Shown here in pieces: positions 46,947-56,087 of a stretch of DNA of 64,000 nt. This stretch comes from Notospermus geniculatus (taxonomy: Eukaryota; Nemertea; Pilidiophora; Heteronemertea; Lineidae): assembly GCA_002633025.1 (NCBI GenBank), contig NMRB01000602.1, positions 62,001 through 126,000 on the forward strand. Reading direction: 5' to 3'. Position 1 is the first letter of the stretch. Every line of letters begins with the position of its first letter. Made by a program: the position numbers and the translations under genes. The notes below the pieces were generated by a model. The model worked only from the letters and a program-made list of their open reading frames with translations, was not told the origin of the DNA and ran no database searches.

Positions 46947-47621
46947 ATGGCAAGTTGGAACGAGTTGATTACACTTGACGTATTTTCACCACTGATGATA
47001 CGTATTTATAAGTCATATTACAGACATCACTGCAGTGAAATTAGCCGGGATGAATGTACGGTTACTAATTGCATGACCGAATCGGTCTATACTCCGGAGG
47101 ACTATGTCTTCAATACAAAACTGTTTGACGGCGACAGAATACCGTCTGACACAAAAGAGTGCCTCGTGTGCAAACGTATGTTATCGTCCGCTGAACACAT
47201 GCGCGGCGACCATCAATTTCTGTATGAGCTTTTTTGTATACAGGCCAAAAGCCATCCATTGACTCACACCGGCGTCATGATAATAGCTTGCAAATTTATC
47301 GTTTTACTGTTAAATATGTTTGAGTCAGGATCGGATGAACGTATAGACTCCTACGTAAAAGAAATTCCAACCAGTCATGTATTTTTTCATTTTTTCACGA
47401 ACCAGTGTTATTTGAAAGACTCCTCTGATTACCATCATAAAACGTGCGTGAATAAAATCGGGAAACTCATGCGTTATATTTTTCTAAGCTCATCGACGGA
47501 GAATGCGTGTGATGACAATTATGATAAATTTTGGAATCTACTGTTCGCAGATAAAATCACTCTACCTCAGAAAGATAGGGACGNCAAGAACAGATACAGT
47601 ATTTTCCCAATACTAGTCTAA
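46947..47621 (+). CDS. Unknown 224-residue cysteine-containing protein
   Basis: ATG 46947, 38 bases after TATTTAA. It contains C-x5-C and CLVCKRML-type cysteine pairs that could bind zinc, then a hydrophobic helix near residue 128 (MIIACKFIVLLLNMF). One unresolved base (N at 47584) lies near the 3' end, so the last residues are uncertain. Family not recognised. The 3' end overlaps the protease gene by four bases. Confidence 0.6.
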   Translation: MASWNELITLDVFSPLMIRIYKSYYRHHCSEISRDECTVTNCMTESVYTPEDYVFNTKLFDGDRIPSDTKECLVCKRMLSSAEHMRGDHQFLYELFCIQAKSHPLTHTGVMIIACKFIVLLLNMFESGSDERIDSYVKEIPTSHVFFHFFTNQCYLKDSSDYHHKTCVNKIGKLMRYIFLSSSTENACDDNYDKFWNLLFADKITLPQKDRDXKNRYSIFPILV

Positions 47622-49030
47622 ATGTCAAACACGTACTCGGTTAATTCTTGGGCAAGAGTGCGGTTGGGTGTGGCATCGAATTTACTGGCCGAACATTTCA
47701 GTATGACGTCATCGTGTACGGGTTCTTTAGCGCTCGCTTGGGGAGCATTTTTCTCATCTTCAGTGCGTTCAGGGGGTGCTATTGGAACCACCTGTTGAAC
47801 CGATGCTGGTTGCATTGAGGATGGTTGAATAGAGGAGGGTTGAATAGAGATGGACTGTATTGGGGATGGCTGTATCGGGAGTGGCTGTACTGGGGGTGGC
47901 TGTACTGGGGGTGGTTGCATCAAATGCTGTGAATATTGCATTGGCACATATTGTAGTGAGTGAGTCGATTGTGGTAGCTGGTGCATTGACCTCAGCTCGT
48001 GCGGATGAGTCACTGGCCACTGAAGCAGTGGTGGGTGTTGCGGTTGTTGTTGTCTCAGTTCTGAAAGCAGTTCACTTTTGATATCATCTTTGATGTTGTT
48101 AACGCAAGTTGCCTGTATGCTGTCAGCAGTTGACATTGAAACGCTATGTACACGTGGATGACGTTTTTGTCTTTTCATTTCGCGATTATCATCTTCAAAC
48201 GCATCTTCATCATCGTGATATTCGCGTTTTCGTTTAGTAGACTGGTGTCTATTTTCCATCCCGCTATCCGAAGCTCGAATAAGTTTGATTAGATCCGAGA
48301 AATTGATTAATACCTGATTTTCGGCGGTTTTAGTATTATTAGACATTGGTAGTTTGGGATGTGAAGCGTAGATGAAGTCACTGTCGACACCCGTGATTTT
48401 GCAATCATTAAATAATTTATCCATTCGATTGCCGATTTGTCTTGAGGACACGACTTCGTTCCAAATACTTTCAATCAGGTTACTCTGTACTTTGCATGAC
48501 GGCATTGTGATATGCGCTCCGTTAAGTTTAGCTACGTCACTCTGAGAATATTCAACTCTAAATGTTTTGAAGACGCCGAAAGGGTTGTGTTGTTTATACA
48601 CGACCACAGTACCAACACGTTTACCAAGCCCGGTTAAACTAACGTGTTTGATAAAATTGTCTGCGTTGAAATACTTGCCAGAGCCCAGAGAAAAGGCCGG
48701 GAAAATGATCTGAAAGTACTTTTCAATTGAACCGTCGTCGCCAAAATCGTACGTGCGTGATAATCTCTGAAATGTTTTTAGAAGGTTTTCATTGGTTATT
48801 CGCGCCAGGCAAAAGAGTCCTTTACTCTGCACGTATTTAAAACACAGACATGTGCCAATCGTTAGTGCTTCATTGTGGTGAATATTTAATTTGACGTCTG
48901 CGCCGTGTTGGTATCTAAGCTCTAATTCAATCAGATCCGATTCCGAAAGCGCAATGTCAGTAACTTCATTAGAGCATCCTTCAGTTTGTAAAAAACTGTC
49001 AAGCAAATAAACATAACCACCGACATACAT
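47618..49030 (-). CDS. Capsid maturation protease / scaffold protein (assemblin type)
   Basis: Herpesvirus serine protease fused to the internal scaffold. The N-terminus starts YVGGYVYL, as in assemblins. The catalytic set is visible: His51/52 (NIHHNEALTIG) followed by GLFCLARIT, Ser114 (PAFSLGSG), and His129 (FIKHVSLTGLGKRVGT), which matches the conserved HVSL-x3-G-x-R-x-GT block. Residues from about 230 on are disordered, with basic nuclear-localisation-like KRKR and KRQKR. A proline-rich run of imperfect QPxxI/V repeats follows (about 375-420), as expected for a scaffold. TATTTAA (49068-49074) lies 38 bases upstream. Length is typical of the family. The far C-terminus should bind the capsid protein. 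Confidence 0.9.
   Translation of the reverse strand: MYVGGYVYLLDSFLQTEGCSNEVTDIALSESDLIELELRYQHGADVKLNIHHNEALTIGTCLCFKYVQSKGLFCLARITNENLLKTFQRLSRTYDFGDDGSIEKYFQIIFPAFSLGSGKYFNADNFIKHVSLTGLGKRVGTVVVYKQHNPFGVFKTFRVEYSQSDVAKLNGAHITMPSCKVQSNLIESIWNEVVSSRQIGNRMDKLFNDCKITGVDSDFIYASHPKLPMSNNTKTAENQVLINFSDLIKLIRASDSGMENRHQSTKRKREYHDDEDAFEDDNREMKRQKRHPRVHSVSMSTADSIQATCVNNIKDDIKSELLSELRQQQPQHPPLLQWPVTHPHELRSMHQLPQSTHSLQYVPMQYSQHLMQPPPVQPPPVQPLPIQPSPIQSISIQPSSIQPSSMQPASVQQVVPIAPPERTEDEKNAPQASAKEPVHDDVILKCSASKFDATPNRTLAQELTEYVFDI
47800..47930 (-). repeat. Imperfect 15-base repeats encoding the proline-rich scaffold linker
   Basis: Tandem units such as GGGGGTGGCTGTACT and variants encode repeated QPPPV/QPSSI pentapeptides. 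Likely to vary in copy number. Confidence 0.6.
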
Positions 49031-49443
49031 TTTTTCTTTCGTGATTTAATCCTTTTACGACACTCAATTAAATAATACAATGAGACCTCTTTGGTTCTTC
49101 TGTTCCAAGGGGATCACCAGTTCAACACCAGTTCGGAGCTAATCTAACATCGAAACATGAGATTGAAAAAAGGACATTTTATAAACGTTGTTTTGCAAGG
49201 GTCCATTGCTATTAGGCTTATCTGACTGTTCTCATACGGCACTTTACCTAGTCTACACACAGCGTCATCCGGACGGTGGGCAGGTAACTAGACTCGGGTA
49301 CAACGCACGCACGAGGCGCGAAAGAGTTAACATCGGTGTGGTGTATGCATATCAAAACCATGATATGAATGATTACTACCAGTGGTCATCAGTCCTGTAG
49401 GCCTAATCGTTGGGAATGCAATATAAAATTCACATCGAATGAT
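49031..49443. promoter_or_regulatory. Intergenic region upstream of the protease gene
   Basis: Holds TATTTAA (49068-49074, minus) and otherwise no gene. CTACCAGTGGTCATCAG near 49376 is a weak form of the GTGG motif. Confidence 0.45.
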
Positions 49444-52185
49444 TCAGTTTAACTGTTTGTAATTTTTGCGCGATTTCCTTTGCATCACACTTCTAAACAT
49501 CAAGAGATACACGTAACAACAAGCAATGATAACGAAGACTCTGTAAATGATAATGAACAATGGGAAATCAAAGAGACTCCCGAAGAAATTTGCAACGCCG
49601 TTAAAAAACCCGGTTACACCAGCAGAAACAGTTTGAGCTACGTAAGCCATGTCAACTTTTTCCTTGATTATTTGGGGTAAAAATGCCCTATGTATATAGT
49701 TGAGGGTTTGTCTGTAGAAGTTCATCGCCGAGCGAAGTTCGAGTGTGCTGTATGTAGGTTTTAGTTCAGTGTCATTATACAGTATAACGGATCCGAACTC
49801 TACGTGGTCCATACTGGGTGGAGAAAACTTCGTGTGCACGTCAATGAAATATATTTCCGGAATATCACTCTTGAGATGCTTGTCGGGAGTTTCGAGGGAC
49901 TTTAAAACATACTGCTCCTCTAATGTGTAATTTTTATAGTAATAAATGAAATTATCAATTTTGAAATACAAATGGTTCGGCTTGGAATATGAGCATCGTT
50001 CATGGTATATGAATTCACTAGTCAAAGCATTCTGGTGGTCCAATTGAAATAAATAACTACGATTTCTGTGTTGCAACTTAACAAAGGGCCTCGTGAAACA
50101 ATATCCCTCTACCAAGTACAAAGGATTAGTAATTTCTTTCGTAAATTCGTGCCCGTGTAAAGTTGGCACGACATCATAACTCGATATATCCAAATTCTTG
50201 CATAATTTGATACTGAATATATCCCCCTGGCGTTCTGCTACGACTGGCTTTTGGAGAAAGGACGAAATGACTTGAGATGGGTCCTGGGTTGCTAAGATTT
50301 CCCAGGCGTCGTAAAGATGTCCTTGATTTAGGCACCAAGCGTTCGTGAGATGTAAGGAATTTTCTTCTTCATGTCTGGTTATAAGATCACTAAGATATTG
50401 AATTCTATGTATGTAATCTAATGGTTTATCATTATAGCTTAATTCTTCGCCTCTCACATTTCTTAAAAAAATATCCACTGGAACCCAGTGTTTCCGCTCG
50501 CCCTGTGTACGCCCCGAACGAGTCCCTCTTCGCCTTCTCCGACTGTCCAGGTTGGTAGATTTATCAGTGACTACACGTATGTTCGCAGACGTCGTTCTCG
50601 GAGTCGTTATAAAATTCATAGTTGGTGCTGTTGGTGCCAAACTGTTTGTCGTTTTTCGCATTTCAATAGTTGTATTCATACTCGATGTCTCCACGGTAGG
50701 AGCTGATCTATTATCATCGTCATCGTCATCGTCATCATCGTCATCGTCGTCGGGTGTTTGAGGAAAGACCGAATATTGTTCGAGACTGTCACCTGACGCA
50801 TATTCACCATCCGATTGTGGTTTTTTCGCTTCGTGTGAGCTGAGCTCTGCTTCCTTATAAAAATATCGTCTGGTTGTCGAATTGTGTTTCTCTTTCCATT
50901 CGATCAATAAATGAGAATTAATTGCGTAAAGGTGATTTCTTTTCGGCAAACAGCTTTGTTGTTTCAAGGGTAGTTTGTGAACATTGACTCTTGCCGATTC
51001 GGAAGTGCTGAAAACACTCTGAATGCTTTTAGCAGAAAAATGTATTGTGTTACCTTTATTTGAATCTGTGTGTTCTGGAAATTCTATTCTCTCCGCGGAA
51101 TACGTGTGCCATTTGACGTATGTGCACAAATGCGATTCATTAAATCGATTCCATATAATAGTGTTGTCTTTTTGCACAACACCCTTTGTCCTGATAATTT
51201 CGTCCCCATTCAAAACCGACCACGAAGTGACAAGTTGATTAAAAGGCGGAACTGTGCGAACGAACCCAATGGTCATAAGGCAATTGTACGTTACCGTTTG
51301 GTGACCTTTCGGCCACACGTACTGTACGTCGATTTGATTGGAGGTGGACAATGCTTTAGAATCTTTTGATTGGGATGTAATTTTCGTTAAATGACCGTGT
51401 TCACATCTTAAAGACTCATTCCACCTTTGACATTCCTCCAAAGTAACTGGTAGGTACTGCACATTATCCTTTCTAGTTTTTGCGCCGAAGAAGTAAAACA
51501 CTGTATCTACCGTGGTTTTCAAAATTTGACATTTGACCGCCAAATTTTCAACATATTGCTTGTTCGGTTTGAAAATATTGATCAGGCCCGTACTTATCAT
51601 TCCGCTTGGCGTCTTTTTACGTGGACACAACGGCTTTTCTCGGAAAGATATCAACTGTGTAGTCTGATCGTAGTTACATAACTTGACACGTTTGTACAAC
51701 ATTGAGTTTGGATCTGGACCCTTGAGAATTTGAGTTGTAAATACCGATGGAGGCAACAGACGCGTCTCATCGTACTTGATGTATGGTTTCATGTGACCGT
51801 ATATTACTATTTTAAATTTCCATTCTCCAAAATGTTTGTTTGATACATCATGGACGCAATAAAAGCATGATATGATGTAATCAAACGTTCTATTATGAAG
51901 CAACCTGCATGTCGATTCCCGCGACAAATGTTTGTGATAATTTTGTTTTGGTTGTCGTGTAAGGAAGGGGCAATCAACGATCATCATCCTGACATTGTCA
52001 CGAAGTGTTTGTTTTCTTACAACCGAAACCCCGGGTTTTTTTTCCAAGCTTATTATCACGCCAATTGTGGCAGTTTTGTCACCAACAGACGCGTATTTTT
52101 TTCCTTCGTCAAGAAGGTAATGATTAAACCCATGTATCACCGTGATGCCCCAAATGAACATCGTCAAACATACGAGATAAGACAT
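49444..52185 (-). CDS. gB: Glycoprotein B-like class III fusion protein
   Basis: 913 residues, the envelope fusogen of herpesviruses. Seen: an N-terminal signal peptide (about 1-19), many N-glycosylation sites, and an aspartate run near residue 478-492. A polyarginine furin-like site follows near residue 549 (SRRRRRGTRSGR) at the usual gB cleavage position. After it comes the most conserved gB block: TNAWCLNQ near 622, then WE-x4-DPS, then GDIFSIKLC. Near the C-terminus a glycine/phenylalanine-rich membrane-proximal stretch (about 850-868) precedes a transmembrane helix (about 872-895) and a short basic tail. TATTTAA (52219-52225) lies 34 bases upstream. The frame is intact. The cytosolic tail (about 18 residues) is much shorter than in vertebrate herpesviruses. 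Confidence 0.87.
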   Translation of the reverse strand: MSYLVCLTMFIWGITVIHGFNHYLLDEGKKYASVGDKTATIGVIISLEKKPGVSVVRKQTLRDNVRMMIVDCPFLTRQPKQNYHKHLSRESTCRLLHNRTFDYIISCFYCVHDVSNKHFGEWKFKIVIYGHMKPYIKYDETRLLPPSVFTTQILKGPDPNSMLYKRVKLCNYDQTTQLISFREKPLCPRKKTPSGMISTGLINIFKPNKQYVENLAVKCQILKTTVDTVFYFFGAKTRKDNVQYLPVTLEECQRWNESLRCEHGHLTKITSQSKDSKALSTSNQIDVQYVWPKGHQTVTYNCLMTIGFVRTVPPFNQLVTSWSVLNGDEIIRTKGVVQKDNTIIWNRFNESHLCTYVKWHTYSAERIEFPEHTDSNKGNTIHFSAKSIQSVFSTSESARVNVHKLPLKQQSCLPKRNHLYAINSHLLIEWKEKHNSTTRRYFYKEAELSSHEAKKPQSDGEYASGDSLEQYSVFPQTPDDDDDDDDDDDDDNRSAPTVETSSMNTTIEMRKTTNSLAPTAPTMNFITTPRTTSANIRVVTDKSTNLDSRRRRRGTRSGRTQGERKHWVPVDIFLRNVRGEELSYNDKPLDYIHRIQYLSDLITRHEEENSLHLTNAWCLNQGHLYDAWEILATQDPSQVISSFLQKPVVAERQGDIFSIKLCKNLDISSYDVVPTLHGHEFTKEITNPLYLVEGYCFTRPFVKLQHRNRSYLFQLDHQNALTSEFIYHERCSYSKPNHLYFKIDNFIYYYKNYTLEEQYVLKSLETPDKHLKSDIPEIYFIDVHTKFSPPSMDHVEFGSVILYNDTELKPTYSTLELRSAMNFYRQTLNYIHRAFLPQIIKEKVDMAYVAQTVSAGVTGFFNGVANFFGSLFDFPLFIIIYRVFVIIACCYVYLLMFRSVMQRKSRKNYKQLN
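50708..50753 (-). repeat. GAT/GAC microsatellite encoding poly-aspartate in gB
   Basis: About 15 consecutive Asp codons alternating GAC and GAT. Likely length-variable. Confidence 0.8.
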
Positions 52186-52265
52186 GATAAATGCACACTC
52201 ACTTCAAGATTTACATATTTAAATAGGTTATGATATTAATATCAAAATTATACATAGCGCCTTGT

Positions 52266-52430
52266 TCAGAAATCACAATATACTGAGAATTCATCCAGCG
52301 TTGAATTACCGGATGATTGTTTCGCCAAGCTATTTGTTGGCCACACATTTGTCCTTTGTAAAATAGCTATTACAATCATAATCACCAGTAGAATGAAATG
52401 GGCGAGCTGAAGAGCGTATTTACGATGCAT
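52266..52430 (-). CDS. Small single-pass membrane protein (54 residues)
   Basis: ATG 52430 to stop at 52266. Residues of about 8-24 form a strongly hydrophobic helix (LAHFILLVIMIVIAIL) after a short basic start. A Ser/Thr-rich tail with one sequon (NST) and a cysteine near the end follows. TATTTAA (52469-52475) lies 39 bases upstream. Size and layout recall small envelope proteins such as gN; I cannot show homology. Confidence 0.55.
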   Translation of the reverse strand: MHRKYALQLAHFILLVIMIVIAILQRTNVWPTNSLAKQSSGNSTLDEFSVYCDF

Positions 52431-52507
52431 GTCCTTACGAATACTTCAATAGTTCAATAAATGTTCCTTTAAATAATTTCGCGGGAGTCAATAGTTCAAT
52501 GTTCAGG

Positions 52508-53164
52508 TTAGTGGTTCCATACCACATCGTGAGTAGCGAAGTTTTTCAAGTACGATATTATATCGTTCTGCTTAAAAAGCGTTAGCGTTTTTTTAGAAAA
52601 TATACTTCGCTGATAAAATGCAATTAAAAGACAACAATAAAGAGAGGTCATTGAATTTAAATTGAGAATGTGTAGACGAAATGCTTCAGACGACTGTAAT
52701 AGTTTTTGCATTCGAGTATACAGTTCGTTTAAAGAGTTACAATTCTGGGTTAATTTTTGATAGAACAACGAGGTCTTCATTCTACCTTTATTAATTTTAC
52801 AAAGCAGATTACCTCTGTCTGAAAAATGACTTCTCAACACATCGAATGGTATTTCTGTGATGTACCTTTGATGAGAGCTAGATATATTTAGTTCATTGAA
52901 TAAAGATGGCAATTTCTGCATCCAAATATCGTAGGAAAACCTGAAAACAGACGCCTCGCAAGTGCATATATTCTTATTTGCTGTGAACAGTTGTTCCAGG
53001 GTATAAAAAATTGGTTTATATCGTGAATGGGTCATCACATTACAAACAATGCATTCGACCACAACGATGTGGTCGTTTTCTTGGATTTGTTTTGCTACAC
53101 GATGATCTGGAATGACTAAAACGTGAAATGGACTACATATTTTAAGGGAATCGGGTGGTTGCAC
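52508..53164 (-). CDS. Unknown 218-residue Cys-containing protein, start uncertain
   Basis: Open frame from GTG 53164, which stays open upstream to about 53240 without any ATG. A sequence resembling a splice acceptor (ATCATTTCAG, 53225-53216) lies in that extension, so this may be a 3' exon or carry an indel. Contains CIVC near residue 38 and CTC near 67. TATTTAA at 53308-53314 is upstream. Family not recognised. Confidence 0.5.
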   Translation of the reverse strand: MQPPDSLKICSPFHVLVIPDHRVAKQIQENDHIVVVECIVCNVMTHSRYKPIFYTLEQLFTANKNICTCEASVFRFSYDIWMQKLPSLFNELNISSSHQRYITEIPFDVLRSHFSDRGNLLCKINKGRMKTSLFYQKLTQNCNSLNELYTRMQKLLQSSEAFRLHILNLNSMTSLYCCLLIAFYQRSIFSKKTLTLFKQNDIISYLKNFATHDVVWNH

Positions 53165-53395
53165 ATCAAGAATCGTATGTCGTGAAGGTGCTGGGATGCA
53201 TCCCCGTTTAGCATATGTGTGGTCTGAAATGATTATTACGAATTAACACCCAACAGTCTAAACACCTCGCAACAAATACACGAAGGTGTGGTATATAGAT
53301 CAAGCCATTAAATACCTCAACTCAAGGTAGTTTAGTTTTAGACAGAGACTCCATTGTGAGAGTGCACTGTGAGAGTGCACGTATGTACCGGTTGT

Positions 53396-53986
53396 CTATC
53401 GAATCTGATGAAATCTCGGACGTCTTTGTATATCTGCCAAACGACATGGACATTTCATATACAGCCGACAACCTATGCACATTATCCCAGAATCTTCACT
53501 ATCCAGACATGTATTAACGCATACATTCATATTATTAACCGAACAGGTTTTACACGGTTGGAAAATATCTCGAAACTTTGTCGTCTTTATATTGTAACAC
53601 GAACGACTCCCAGAGATGCAAATGGATGTGACGGTCCTTGAAGTGATGCGATTCATATCTTCTTCAGGTTCTTGAAATACGCATTGCACTAATAAACGAA
53701 CCACGTTGTCATTGAGGCTGCAACTGTACAACGCGGTTGATTGCAAATCGGTTGAATCGCACTTGGAACAATGACGTCTGTCTGTATTGTAATTTATGTA
53801 CGAATGATGTTTCCGGTCTTGATCAATGAGATTGTGTGTTGTTTCACCACAGTCTGCGCAAAACGTCACGTAACTAGCAAGGCAAAGTTTCAAATGATTT
53901 CCGAATGAGTTCCTAGTACATTTAGCATAACAGATACACCTCTTGGGAGCTAAATTTAAGTATTTTATTTTGATTCGGTTTTTCAA
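53396..53986 (-). CDS. Cysteine-rich, zinc-binding-like protein, start uncertain
   Basis: About 196 residues with more than twenty cysteines in paired arrangements (CICYAKC, CADCG, HCSKC, CKTC, CIGC, CPC), suggesting several zinc knuckles. No ATG near its start; the frame opens at TTG 53986, just after the stop of the 67-residue frame (53992-54195) in another frame. A short overlap, slippage or a sequence error could link them. Family not recognised. Confidence 0.5.
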   Translation of the reverse strand: MKNRIKIKYLNLAPKRCICYAKCTRNSFGNHLKLCLASYVTFCADCGETTHNLIDQDRKHHSYINYNTDRRHCSKCDSTDLQSTALYSCSLNDNVVRLLVQCVFQEPEEDMNRITSRTVTSICISGSRSCYNIKTTKFRDIFQPCKTCSVNNMNVCVNTCLDSEDSGIMCIGCRLYMKCPCRLADIQRRPRFHQIR

Positions 53987-53991
53987 ATTTT

Positions 53992-54195
53992 CTACAAACA
54001 GGAAGTATTTACCTCATGTATTTTATGATATAGCCCCTCTTTATTGATTAAGTTTGCCAGGCGAGTCAGTCGATCTAATTCCAAAGAAATCGAATCTGTA
54101 ATGACATTGTCTCTTCTAAATAATCGTGTGGCGGCTGGTGTGGCAAATCTCTTGATTATAGCTAAATTCTCTAAAAATTGCAAAGTGAAACTCAT
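53992..54195 (-). CDS. Small 67-residue frame coupled to its upstream gene
   Basis: ATG 54195 overlaps the stop of the preceding gene (ATGA), a common arrangement for coupled viral genes. Basic, helical, no recognised family. It may be the 5' part of the following cysteine-rich gene. Confidence 0.4.
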   Translation of the reverse strand: MSFTLQFLENLAIIKRFATPAATRLFRRDNVITDSISLELDRLTRLANLINKEGLYHKIHEVNTSCL

Positions 54196-54809
54196 CTCGG
54201 ATAAAATTCGCGGTCTCTTTGCAAGCCGTTTATGTATCGTCGGGAAGCCAGTTGGAGAGGTTCCACTATCAATGTGTTGATAGTGGAGTGGTACTTATCG
54301 AGTAGTCTGCCATATCCCGTCGATACAGAAGCCATCTCAGTTGGTATTGTATAAGCAATAATGTTATGCGCCTCGTCTGGTCGGATTTTGTCTGTCGTTA
54401 CCAAATGCAGCTGAATCAAACTTGAAATAACTTCTCTTTTCATTGTGGAAGTGAATTCGGGAAGCAAAAAAATGACAACGCAGTTATGAAAGAAATGCTT
54501 TAGAGCTTGAAAACCGCTTCCGGGTGCGTGAAGCTTCACTCTTGCCAAAGATTCAAAATCATCGTTGATTTCTCCTTCGTAACTGGTGTTCGCGAATAAA
54601 TTCTCTAATGACTTACGAACGTAATGTAGCGTATTGTTTTTTCTGCATATAGCCAGGATATCCATCTTGTTCAAACCGACTGTCCCCCGATGTTTCTTTG
54701 CGGCTACTTTTGAGTGGTCATGACACTGAGAGCCGATTAGAAAAACGAAGAAAATGTCAAAAGAAGTTGCGTCAACAGCGCCGTAGTAATTCGCAATGAG
54801 GTCAGTCAT
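54192..54809 (-). CDS. Unknown 205-residue protein
   Basis: ATG 54809; the frame also opens at GTG 54827. Soluble, with one hydrophobic patch (CVVIFLLPEF near residue 111). Family not recognised. The upstream region has GTGGTACCACCAC (55001-55013) and related motifs. Confidence 0.58.
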   Translation of the reverse strand: MTDLIANYYGAVDATSFDIFFVFLIGSQCHDHSKVAAKKHRGTVGLNKMDILAICRKNNTLHYVRKSLENLFANTSYEGEINDDFESLARVKLHAPGSGFQALKHFFHNCVVIFLLPEFTSTMKREVISSLIQLHLVTTDKIRPDEAHNIIAYTIPTEMASVSTGYGRLLDKYHSTINTLIVEPLQLASRRYINGLQRDREFYPR

Positions 54810-54827
54810 TGAGTCGGCACGTGTCAC

Positions 54828-55079
54828 TCGCTCGCATCCTTTTTAAACAAGCGCGTAGGAGGTGTAAATATCGACCCGCAGTCTGGTGATGCCACCCCTA
54901 GGCAGCATTGTTAGTAGAGGTTCTTGTTGTGCTTTTCGCTAGCCGTTTGTAAATGGGAATGTCTGCACCTCCCGGAAATCACCACGGGCAGTGCAGCGCG
55001 TGGTACCACCACATGGTACGTAAGTTACCGCGGTACAGTCGGGTGCCACCCGCGCCCCATGCCACCCGATACATGTAGT
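54828..55079. promoter_or_regulatory. Intergenic region rich in GGTGGTA/TACCACC motifs
   Basis: Contains GATGCCACC (54889), ATCACCACGGG (54978), GTGGTACCACCAC (55001) and two GTGCCACCCG/ATGCCACCCG copies (55041, 55059). No gene. Confidence 0.45.
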
Positions 55080-56087
55080 TTAAAAAACAGTCCAATGAGA
55101 TGGATCGTACACAAAGCTTTTAACTCTCACCCTTTTTAAATGCATGTCATACTTCACTCTGTTTTCTGATATTAGAGACTTCGGACAAGAGCCGATTTTT
55201 ATCACGCCGATCCTGTTCCAATTGAGAGGTCTGGCCTTGTTTCTGAAACGCATTTCTAGATAAGCGTGTATGATTTCACTTACTCGCACATCCGAATGTT
55301 TCGTCTTGACGATCCTAAGAACGCATTTATTTGGATGACTGGCATAGACAACTCCGTACAGAGAGAAACCTCTCAGACAATCTTCCACCACATATTTAGA
55401 ATGCACTGGCGGGATGGACAGTGTTTCCTCGTCGACGGCATTCAGTCTGGTGTAAAACTCATCGGGGGTGCGCTCTTCTAAATCATAATCAAAATCTGCG
55501 AATTGATCGAGGGCTACGGTTAATTGAAATTCGCGGTGGTAAGGCGTGCAATCCGCGAGGCCTACTGCTCCGTGACTTAACAAGACCAGGTTCAGAAGAT
55601 TTTCAGAGTCTGAAGAATGTAACGATCCGAGGTTTTTTGCCTCGATCAAAATCCCGGCCGGTTTCCAAGTGCGACAAAATTCGGTGACTATATCGGTTTT
55701 GAACGACTCGTGAATACGGGGTAACGTTTTTTCAAAATCGTTAAGTCCATTGCAAGCATCCTTTCCATACAGACGTTGTAACCTTGAGACGTTCGTCAAC
55801 TTCGAGTAATAAGGGTTTTTTACCCCTGGTACGAAAAAATCATCCAAGTCGTCAGTTTCGACTTCCAAACGTGGTCGCGAAAAGATTAATTCGTGATCCA
55901 AATGTTTGTTTGATGGAACGTAATGCGACACGATTTCGTATAAGACTGGCAAATGTTCGTCGTTTTTGTCCGCGTTTGAAACAATGCGCGTGCCGATAAA
56001 ATCCATAACTAAGTTTTTAAAAGAAACGTTAGAATCTTTAACATGTTTAAATAGCACGTAGTCGGAGAAACAGGAGAATCTCGACAT
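55080..56087 (-). CDS. Unknown 335-residue protein
   Basis: The frame opens at TTG 56150; I take ATG 56087, which has TATAAT about 40 bases upstream. Soluble mixed alpha/beta protein with a conserved-looking ILIEAKNLG near residue 150. No signal or membrane segment. Its size is like herpesvirus triplex proteins, but I see no motif to support that. It is the rightmost gene that clearly looks viral. Confidence 0.6.
   Translation of the reverse strand: MSRFSCFSDYVLFKHVKDSNVSFKNLVMDFIGTRIVSNADKNDEHLPVLYEIVSHYVPSNKHLDHELIFSRPRLEVETDDLDDFFVPGVKNPYYSKLTNVSRLQRLYGKDACNGLNDFEKTLPRIHESFKTDIVTEFCRTWKPAGILIEAKNLGSLHSSDSENLLNLVLLSHGAVGLADCTPYHREFQLTVALDQFADFDYDLEERTPDEFYTRLNAVDEETLSIPPVHSKYVVEDCLRGFSLYGVVYASHPNKCVLRIVKTKHSDVRVSEIIHAYLEMRFRNKARPLNWNRIGVIKIGSCPKSLISENRVKYDMHLKRVRVKSFVYDPSHWTVF

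Noticed and set aside
47860-48081. Plus-strand Val/Ala-rich frame opposite the scaffold gene
   Set aside because: Mirror of the proline-rich repeat codons; no independent support.
50488-50761. Plus-strand open frames over gB, including a poly-serine frame
   Set aside because: Shadows of the gB poly-Asp and arginine codons on the opposite strand; no promoter or conserved feature.
55080-56087. Triplex capsid protein assignment
   Set aside because: Only the length fits; no residue pattern supports it, so I left the product unknown.
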